From the NCBI GenBank assembly GCA_005223375.1, contig RXOD01003926.1:1-36831 (forward strand): a stretch of 36,831 bases of DNA. The letters run 5' to 3'. Every line of letters begins with the position of its first letter. Position 1 is the first letter of the stretch. A program made the position numbers and the translations under genes. Positions 28,933 through 36,831 of the stretch are shown here, piece after piece. Under the pieces are notes generated by a model that saw nothing but the letters and a program-made list of their open reading frames with translations, did no database searches and was not told where the DNA came from. The DNA comes from Amoebophrya sp. AT5.2. Lineage: Eukaryota; Sar; Dinophyceae; Syndiniales; Amoebophryaceae.

Positions 28933-30699
28933 ATGCCGAACAAGCGTTTGTGGAATCTGGTGGACGGCATGGTCCGTGACGTAAGCCTCGGCGATGCGGT
29001 CGACGGAAAGACTATTGGCATCGACGGCAATGTCTGGCTTTACAAGGCCGCGCGGCCGTACGCCTCCGATCTCGCAGCCGCGTACAAGACCACTGACGAC
29101 GGCGACAAGATCGTTGAAAAGGACAATCCACTCCTCAAAAAAGTGCACAACAAGATCGCCGACCACCTCCGCAAGTGGGTGAAGGACTTGATGGTTAGCT
29201 GCGGCGCGTGGTCCGTCGTCGTGGTGTTTGACGGGACGACGGTAAATTTGGTGTTGAAGGAGAAGACGCGGGAGCAGCGTCGGCAAGCCCGCGCCGAAGC
29301 GCTCCAGCGGGCGCGCGCGTGCAAAGCAGGCTCAGCCGAGGCGCTACAGCTCTTCTACGATGCTTTCGACGTGACGCAGGAATTGATCGACACCTGTTTG
29401 TCGCGTTTCGTCGGTTTTTCCAAGTGGAACGACTACGACGAGTCGTCAAGTTGCGGCAAGGCGTTCGCGTTGCAGGCCCCGGAGGAAGCAGACGCGCAGC
29501 TGGCGCGTCTTTTTCGCGAGGAGATGATCGACCTCGTCTGTAGCGAAGACTGCGACCTGATCGCGCTCGGCGTGCCGCTGGTGCTGCGCGAGGTAAAGAT
29601 GTACGAGCGCACGGCAAAGCTGTTCGAGTTTGATCCGGACAAAGCGTCGCCCGAGCTGACGAAAGTGCTGGGTGCATTTCAGCCGCCGGATGTACAGAAA
29701 GTGACAGGGGGGAGGTTCCAGATGTGCAGATGCGGAAGCTGTTACCAGGACATCTGCCGCACCGTGCTGCGCGACATGCACATCCTGATGGGCACGGACT
29801 ACGACGAGGCACACGTCCGCGGCGTGGGAGAAAAGCGCGTGTGCGAGTTTTACGTGCGCGCATGCGAGAGGAACAAAGCGCGCGAGGGCTACTGCTTCTG
29901 CGGGCTCTCGATCCAGAACAACAAGTGTGGACGGGCGCTCCCGTGCTCGGCCGACCTCCTTGCGGCAGCAGCGGATCTGAACCTGAAGATCGACCGCCCG
30001 TCCCGGTGGGCGCGAGCGTTCGACGCTGAGCGCAACATCTTCCTGCATGCGGTGGTGTGGGAGGACCCGACGGCGACGGCAGTGGACCGGAACCGGAAGG
30101 GGAACAACATCAGTACTAGCGGTAGTGCCCGCCGCGCGAAAGCAAAAATCAAACCGCTGTGTCCGATCCCGCACTGCTGCGCTAACCCGACCGATGAAGA
30201 CGAAAACCTCCCGAAAGAGAACCACAACTGCCCGTCAGTCGAGGACAGCGATTTCGACGAAGACGATTTCGTCGATTCGATCCTCAAGTTCTGTTTCGCC
30301 GGATTTATCGCGTGCATCATCAGCAACCACAACGGGTGCCGCTACGTCCCCGAGGAAGTCAATCACAATCGAACCAACCCCATGTACGACACAATCAAGC
30401 CCCTCATGTTGTCGTTCTTCGATGGGGACTCGGAGAAAGTGGCTGCGTTCTTCTCGTGGGTTGGTGCGGATGAGGACCGTAGGATCGAGATGATGCGGCC
30501 GTTCTTTAAGACTGAGGACGTTGAAGAAGACGACCAAAAGCGGGAGATCATGCGGAGCCTGCTACTGCTTTACGCACAGTTCGTGGCGTCGGCCGTCACC
30601 AGCGGTCCATCGGAGAGCGTGACGAAGAATCTCGAGGCAGGGAGAGCATCTGATGAAATCACCGACGGACCCGCTTCAAAAAGCAGGCGCCTTGGCTGA
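28933..30699 (+). CDS. FEN1/EXO1-family structure-specific nuclease with cysteine-rich insert
   Basis: 588 residues, one exon, ATG 28933 to TGA. The N-terminal half has the XPG/FEN1 acid set in order: Asp31 (GIDGNVWLY), Asp100 (VVVFDG), Glu185 and Asp187 (APEEADAQL), Asp206 and Asp208 (SEDCDLIALG), and Asp289 (LMGTDYD) followed by the helix-hairpin-helix VRGVGEKRV. The metal-binding residues appear complete, so 5' flap or 5'-3' exonuclease activity is likely, in replication or repair. Between the I-region and the GTDY motif lies a cysteine cluster, CRCGSCYQDIC, absent from the family as I know it. Further cysteines follow (YCFCGL, NKCGRALPC, CPIPHCC). I see no obvious PCNA-binding motif in the C-terminal tail. 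EXO1-like is more fitting than FEN1 by length. Whether it is a paralog of a normal EXO1 cannot be told here. Confidence 0.75.
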   Translation: MPNKRLWNLVDGMVRDVSLGDAVDGKTIGIDGNVWLYKAARPYASDLAAAYKTTDDGDKIVEKDNPLLKKVHNKIADHLRKWVKDLMVSCGAWSVVVVFDGTTVNLVLKEKTREQRRQARAEALQRARACKAGSAEALQLFYDAFDVTQELIDTCLSRFVGFSKWNDYDESSSCGKAFALQAPEEADAQLARLFREEMIDLVCSEDCDLIALGVPLVLREVKMYERTAKLFEFDPDKASPELTKVLGAFQPPDVQKVTGGRFQMCRCGSCYQDICRTVLRDMHILMGTDYDEAHVRGVGEKRVCEFYVRACERNKAREGYCFCGLSIQNNKCGRALPCSADLLAAAADLNLKIDRPSRWARAFDAERNIFLHAVVWEDPTATAVDRNRKGNNISTSGSARRAKAKIKPLCPIPHCCANPTDEDENLPKENHNCPSVEDSDFDEDDFVDSILKFCFAGFIACIISNHNGCRYVPEEVNHNRTNPMYDTIKPLMLSFFDGDSEKVAAFFSWVGADEDRRIEMMRPFFKTEDVEEDDQKREIMRSLLLLYAQFVASAVTSGPSESVTKNLEAGRASDEITDGPASKSRRLG

Positions 30700-32251
30700 T
30701 GAAAACAAATTCTTGTCAAAACTGAAAGAGTAGATGGACACAAAGAAGAACGAGACTTCTTCATTTTGTTGCCGAAACGATCAAAAACTTACATGAAACT
30801 ACGACGTACTTGGAATACATAGGATAGAATGAAAGCTTGTCAAGGGGAAATTGAGGATGTGCTTGACACACATGACATGAGCATGACTCGTTTTTAGATT
30901 GCCTTCTTAAACCCCTTGCCTGTGCTGCTAAAGCTGGTGCTGGTGTAGGTTTGACTTTGTAGCTGGCGTACGCGTAGTTGGTGAAGTCTATAAGTATGCA
31001 AGTACATTCACACGATCGACGACAAACCTAACGGGTTTCAATTTCAAACCTAAACCAAGAACAAGGCAATTGCCAAAGCCAATGCAATGCCATTTATGAT
31101 TATTATACGTCCCAGTCGCTCTAATGCGCAACGATGTTTCTTCAATCGAAGTATTGAGTATGGAATTCGTGAGGGCACAATGAACTCGTGATTCGTGAAG
31201 AAGGGACTTCTTGAGCCTGCTTCAAATTAATTCAACACGTATAGAACGCGAAGAAAAGAAAAGGTGGCGTCGCAGGTATCTTCACATGTAAAATCTATCA
31301 ATTGACTGCAAGACCTAAGTTACGCGACGCGGTGCCGCATATTTTTTTTCGCATTCCTGCCTCATGATCAAAGCACCACGCATACGTCGCACATTACCAT
31401 TACCTTCATGCACCCTGTATACTTGTAAATACGGACCGCATTGATTCGGCATAGGCAGCTCTGCGCTTCTAATTTTGTTGATGGGATTTCGCCATATTTA
31501 AACACATTGTAAATTTCCAATTACGAAGTCGCAAGACGGGTGACTAGTAAGGCGGTGCCAGAGACGACGAGAAGAAGACCGCCGTTGCATATGATCATCT
31601 TCTGAATGAAAATCTGGTTCTGAAGCCCAGTGCGATTCATCCACCGTCGAAAACTGCAGAAACCCCGTGTCTTTCGTTCCATCTCTTGCTCTTGGTGCAG
31701 TTTTTGTGGAGGTGGCCCTCAAAGGCACGTGACGTCGTGGAATGATCATTTTTGGACATCGTCCATGCGCATCTTTCTTGGCAGCCCTGGGCCTGCTCCT
31801 GATCTGACCAACAGCCAACCAAGTAGACAAGCGTGAAACTGAGAGTCGAAAAAAGAAAAACCTAATTCCGTGTCGCCGCTCTCCTGTTTCCGCCGATTTT
31901 TACGTGATGATTAGATGGTCAGCATGGTACCTAGGGTACCTTCATGCACACAGACAGCAGCTTGTACATTAACTCGATTCTTGTTAGGAGGAGGAAATTT
32001 CAACTTCAACATCGCTGCAGATGCAGGAGCTAAAGAAGTAGAGTGCGTGTAGATATCCCAAAATTCCACCACGAGCAGCATGCCTTTTGTATCATAATTG
32101 CACGCACTACTTTGTTTAGATACGAAATCGCTTCTGCTTGCACATGCACAACTAATCGATAACTTACTTCTTCCACACCTCCGCGATCTACTCCACCACA
32201 CGATTTATTTTCCAAGCCAAGAAATTGTGGCTTGCATTTAGTTTTGCCGAG
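30700..32251. other. Long intergenic region, no convincing gene
   Basis: 1552 bases, AT-rich, the longest gene-free stretch. Short ORFs occur on both strands near 31500-31840 but lack domains and have no support from start context. I see no repeat or RNA gene. The final 100 bases lead into the RNA polymerase start. Confidence 0.5.
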
Positions 32252-35200
32252 ATGCCGGACGAGGTTCTATCAGCCCGCCTTCTCTCAGTGTACCCGCTGA
32301 CGGGCGATTTCTTGGTCAAGCTGCAGTGCGAACTGGGTTTCGTCTTAACCGCGACAAGTAGCGACGATGGAACGTGCGTGCGAGGACGGTCCTGCGGTGG
32401 TGCGGCCGCTTCCACCTTGCGCAAGTTTCCATATTCCGCTACGTTGCGTTGCGACTTGGGCACGCGGAGCAAGAGCGAGCTTCTTCAATATCTGGTTGGC
32501 AAAGCCGATGCCTTGGTCAAGACCGTTTTGCGGGCCGCCGCAATGAGACGGCAGCAGGCCGCCCTGGTGGGCATCGGTATTAATGCAACTGCAGTGTCGC
32601 AGGTCACCCATCCAGCAACGACCTATGATGCGCCCTGTGTGTGGGTGGCCGATGAAAGCCCCACAGAGCGTGACGGACCTGAGGATCGCGCTTCCCGTGC
32701 AGAGGTCCTCGATACCAGTTTGACTCTGGGGAAAGTGAATTCTAAACGCACGTTCCGGCCAGCGGACGGGTTAGGAGTTATCCAGAATGCCACGGTCTCG
32801 ATTCCTCCGGGTACAAAAACAACACTGCAGGTGTCGTTTCGTCTGCCGTCGCACCGGTACGACGCTGTCGAACAAAAGTTTGATACTCGACCTGGTGCCA
32901 CCGCCGTCGACGCATGGCTAGCCGGTGACCACGGACGGTCGACCGTGAGGAACGAACACGCACGCCTGAGTGAAGACAAGGGAGATGATTCCAATGCGGC
33001 TTGTTCGGGGGACGGCGTCGAGGACTGCGCGTTTACTGACAGCGACGCGCAGAGCTTTGCGACCGCGCCATCTTGCAGCGAAGCAGATGTATTCGAGACC
33101 GGGAATGGAGAGCCACAGGAGCTGCCGTTGCGAGCCAATATCGAGATGCGAACAATTGTGGCGGCCTTTGTGGCCCCCGTTGAGGGAGAATCTGACGATG
33201 AGTTTGTTTTGGTGCTGCGAAGGCCGCCCGACTTTGCGGTCCACGTGCCTCAAGAAGGCAAGTCCGACAAAGTCGTTCCTGTCGTTCTGCCGATTGCCGC
33301 CGCTGCTGCAGTCGGCACAAACTTTTTCTACCGCTTCCAATTACGCCACGGCAGCTCAACTCAGTTCCACAAGCTGCTTCGCAACAATCTCGTGCTGCTA
33401 TGCCAGGCCGCATGCCCGTTGTGGAGGAGTGCGAAAAATATGAAGGACGCAGCGGAATCGTCGGCAGTGGTGGAGGAAAAAACGCCATGTGTGGAAGCTG
33501 AAGCGCAGTGGCTGTTACGAGAATTGGAGACAGATTATCCCTGGCTCCCTGTTGCGGAGCTCTGCGGGCGGTTGCTTTCAACGAGCAAGGACACTGCCCT
33601 CACCTCCACTCCGTTTTCGTGGGCACGGTATTTCGAGTATCGTGAAATCGTGGACCGCGCGCTGTCGAAGCTCTTGGGCGGCGGCAGCTACGGCCGGTGC
33701 GAGTACGTCTTTACGGCAGCCGCGAGCGCAGACGGGGATGCGGAGTCCGACGCCCAGCAGGAGGAGGAGCACGAGGAGCGGCTACTACATCTGCAGCCAA
33801 GTACGACTAAGACCTCTTCACCGTCAAAAGTTGCTTCTCCCAGCAGCGCCCTTGTTTCCATCGCCGCCGCTCCAACCCACACCCTCGACGACCCCGATTG
33901 CACCTACACGCTCGGCGTCGTCGTCACCCCCACGCGCGTTCTGTTCTCCCCACCCCAGCCGATGCTCGCCAACCGCCTCTTACGCGAATTCGGTGAAGCA
34001 GTTTCCTTCCTCCGCGTGCAGTTTTGTACGGACAACCAGGACGAGCTGAACGACGCGCACGTGCTCTGCGAATGCATCGACCGGGTGTTCGATCTTGGCA
34101 TTCGCGTATCCGACGCGCGTCTGTACAAACCGCTCGGGTGGTCCAACTCGCAGATGCGCGGGAAGAGCTTGTGGCTCTACCACTCGGAGGACACGTCGTC
34201 GATAATTTCCGCGGAGACCATCCGCTCCTGGGTCGGGAACCTGGACAAGGTCTACGAAAAGGGCGGCATCCCGAAGTACGCGAGCCGTTTCGCCCTCGCC
34301 TTCTCCAGCTCGCGACGGACGTTCGCGGTAGACTTGTCCCGCGAGGTGGGCAGCATTCCTGACGTCGAGCGCAACGGCTACTGCTTCACGGACGGCAGCG
34401 GTCAAATCACGTGTGCGTGCGCGGCTCGCGTGGCGCGCAGCTTGAAGCTGCTGGGGCCGGACAAGGATAGCGAAACGGAAGACTTTGGCTTTGTGCCGAG
34501 CGCTTTCCAGGTGCGTTTTGGCGGCGCGAAAGGTGTGTTGGTGCAGAACCCGTTTCTGCGCGACCAGAATTCGCAAAATGAAAATGATGAGCTTGGTACA
34601 AGAACTTGTTCCACCACTGCTGGTGATGCAAAGTCCGTGCACTTGCGGCCGAGCCAGGTGAAGTTTGAGTGCCACCATCGGTACTCGGAGTTGGAGGTGC
34701 TGAGCTACTCGAAGCCCGTCGACTGCCACCTGAACCAGCAGATCGTTTTGCTCATGCTGGCCTGCGGCGTGCCGGAGGAGGCGTTCCTCGAGCTGGTCGA
34801 GGAAGCGCTCGAGGAGAAGGCGCGCGCGCTGCTCAACCCGCCAGCGTCCGCCGCCTACTTGAAGCGGCTGGGCTTCGGCTTCCTCGGGGTTCATATTAAT
34901 ACGGCCTCTTCCTCTACTTCTGATAGCAAGAATGCCTCCTTCGACCCGCTGGGCGAGCCGTTTTTCTCGCGGCTGCTGCAGAACCACTACCGCGCGGAGG
35001 CGCGCAACATCCGGAAGCGCACCGCGGTGCGTGTCGAGAAGGGAAGGACGCTACTGGGCGTTCCGGACGACCACGATGTGTTGGCTGAGAACGAAGTGTT
35101 CGTGCAGATCACGGAAAGGACCTCAAGAACCGTTCTTCTCCCCACAACTTCTACACCCACTGGCTCTTGTAAGAAGAAGATCGTCACCGGCCCGGTGATG

Positions 35201-36586
35201 GTGACGAAAAATCCCTGCCTGCACCCAGGCGACCTCCGCCTTCCGACGGCCGTAGATGGGGAAGAAGTGAGGCGCAAGCTCGGGCACCTGACGGACGTGA
35301 TCGTCTTCAGCACGCGGGGAGACCGCGACACCCCGAACATGATCGCTGGGTCCGATCTGGACGGGGACATGTACCACGTGAATTGGGACCCGCGACTGCG
35401 CCCGACGAAGATCCACGATCCCATGGACTACTCGGAAGCCGAGATGAAACCAGACGCAGTGGACGATGTTGATGCTGTGGAAGACGAAGACGCAACTAGT
35501 ATGGACGAGAAGCTGAAAGAGTATTTCAAGCGGGCGTGCACGAATCCAGGTCTGGGCCAGATCGCGAATGCACACAAGGTGTTTGCGGACATGGACGGCG
35601 CGGATTGCGAGCAGGCAGTGAAATTGGCCAAGTGCCACTCGGACGCGGTGGACTTCCCGAAAACAGGCGTTCCTGCCGAAATTCCGGGAGATTGCCGCGT
35701 AGAAGAATGGCCCGAGTTCATGGAGAAAACGCATAAACCAACCGTGCGTAGGGACACAGTGCTGCAAAAATGCGCAGACATCTGTCCGAATTGCCCGGAA
35801 AATCTGGAGGACGCCATTGGGGAAGCGGACAACTTGGCAAATGCGGCAGCCGATGCGGCTGCAGGAGCAGATGAGATGACAGCGGGACAGGACGACGAGC
35901 AGGACGTTGACTTCATTGGCGAGGCGGGAAAAACGAAAACTGGCGAAATTGAAGACGGCACTGGCGAAGATGATGGCGAGGCCCCCGCAACGCCGCCATC
36001 TTCTTCGACGAAGCTGGTTGTTACAATCGATGACCGCAACGACAGCAACAGCACTACTGCCTCAGCTGCATCCCTCCTCGGGAAAGCGAGCACAGGTGGG
36101 AAAACAATCGCTTCCGTTTCCCCCACCGCCCGCAATAGTCCCGAGTTTTCGCCCGACCTCAAGCTCTCCCCTGCGGGACCACTAAATTCCGCTGATCCAG
36201 GTGGAACAAAGGCGCCAACATCTTCGAAAAAGCACTACTACTTCTCGCGCCGGAGCATCCGCGTGAATCCCGCGTTTCTTTATCCCAGCTACCAGGATGA
36301 AGTGCCTCTCGCTCGCTCTCACTACGAGAAGTTTTGTAAAGAAGCGACGCCGCTGCTTGCGGTTTTCGGGCTGCGCTGGGAAGAGGAGCTTTTCGACCAC
36401 GCGCGGCCCCGGGACGGGGTGTCACGCCGCGAGCGCCACAAGATGCGAGAGATTCTCGTCGCGCGCGTCCACGAACTGCGAACGAGGTACCGGAAAGCCT
36501 TCATCGAGCAGGAAATCGAAAACGTAAACGACAGCTGCCTTTTACTGCGGAAGCGAGCCGCGGCTTGGTTATGGCGAGACCAGATG
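32252..36586 (+). CDS. RDR: Eukaryotic RNA-dependent RNA polymerase (3' end outside window)
   Basis: It makes double-stranded RNA from single-stranded templates in RNA silencing. The ATG at 32252 (GAGATGCCG) is the first in the frame; 1445 residues are read before a GTAAGT donor at 36587. The catalytic loop DLDGD is at residues 1035-1039 (GSDLDGDMYHVNWD), with all three Asp. Other family blocks are LNQQIVLLMLACGVPEEAF, VRVEKGRTLLGVPDD, VTKNPCLHPGDLRLP, DVIVFSTRGDRDTPNM, and GQIANAHKVFAD with CHSDAVDFPKTGVPAEIP. An acidic Ser/Thr-rich linker of about 110 residues (about 35870-36220) precedes the C-terminal helical region (RSIRVNPAFLYPSY onward). The open frame running on to 36748 is intron read-through. 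The family is present in plants, fungi, nematodes and some protists. No Dicer or Argonaute gene is in the window. Confidence 0.87.
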
Positions 36587-36831
36587 GTAAGTGGCTACGT
36601 GGTAAGTGAAATGGGGGGGCTCTTCGGGGTCCTCTTTGGTTGTCCCCAGAAAAGCTCAGCGGTAGGAAAAAGGTCGCTTTTTTGCGTTCCGCAGGTTCCG
36701 CTTTCTTTTGCCCTAGCTACTTACTTCCAGGCTCCATCACTATTGTAGCCACGGGCTTGCAGTGACCTGCTCCCTCTAGTACCCCCCCTATGGCTATAGC
36801 TATCGTGACGCCTGCCTCTACCCCCCACAAT
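36587..36831 (+). other. Intron and window edge after the RNA polymerase exon
   Basis: Starts GTAAGTGGC. AG acceptors are possible at 36650, 36695 and 36730, but no continuation of the polymerase domain is recognisable, so the next exon is not assigned. Confidence 0.4.

Noticed and set aside
31498..31836. Overlapping ORFs on both strands in the long intergenic region
   Set aside because: No domain, no supporting start context, and composition like the surrounding AT-rich DNA.
36587..36748. C-terminal 54 residues of the RNA polymerase reading frame
   Set aside because: A strong GTAAGT donor precedes them and the sequence does not look like the family's C-terminus; treated as intron.

Overview
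The window comes from a nuclear genome of a unicellular eukaryote. Genes are long, GC-rich and carry few introns. The introns are mostly GT-AG, often with AG|G at the junction. All three standard stop codons are used. Every gene I can support lies on the + strand. One-directional gene runs, sparse introns and multi-enzyme polyproteins fit a dinoflagellate or related alveolate. The carotenoid fusion also recalls thraustochytrids, so the placement is an inference.

Layout, left to right: (1) 62-762, the last three exons of an upstream gene with TPX2/FAM161-like motifs; (2) 1398-2619, a two-exon protein with a membrane segment at each end; (3) 3137-6141, a secreted right-handed beta-helix (pectin-lyase-fold) protein; (4) 6933-7403, a small acidic protein; (5) 8396-25864, a giant carotenoid/retinal gene interrupted by a retroelement; (6) 26470-28446, a glutaredoxin-DEP-DUF547 protein; (7) 28933-30699, a FEN1/EXO1-family nuclease with cysteine-rich additions; (8) 32252-36586, a eukaryotic RNA-dependent RNA polymerase that continues past the window.

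The central feature is gene 5. In order it encodes phytoene desaturase (CrtI), phytoene synthase (CrtB), a two-repeat CarR-type lycopene cyclase and a Brp/Blh-type beta-carotene 15,15'-dioxygenase. One polypeptide of about 2811 residues would therefore hold every step from geranylgeranyl diphosphate to retinal.

An 8.7-kb tyrosine-recombinase retroelement (10080-18812) sits inside the CrtI part. It carries a small ORF, a tyrosine recombinase, a Gag-like protein, a reverse transcriptase-RNase H and an unknown 408-residue protein. Its split direct repeats run A1-x-B1-A2-ORFs-B2, which differs from the usual A1-ORFs-B1-A2-B2 order. Deleting 10080-18812 joins the two halves of the carotenoid gene in frame. 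In addition, the left end supplies AG|GT and the base run just right of the element supplies AAAAG, in matching phase. The whole element could therefore be removed as an intron. Whether the gene is dead, spliced or allelic cannot be decided from sequence alone.
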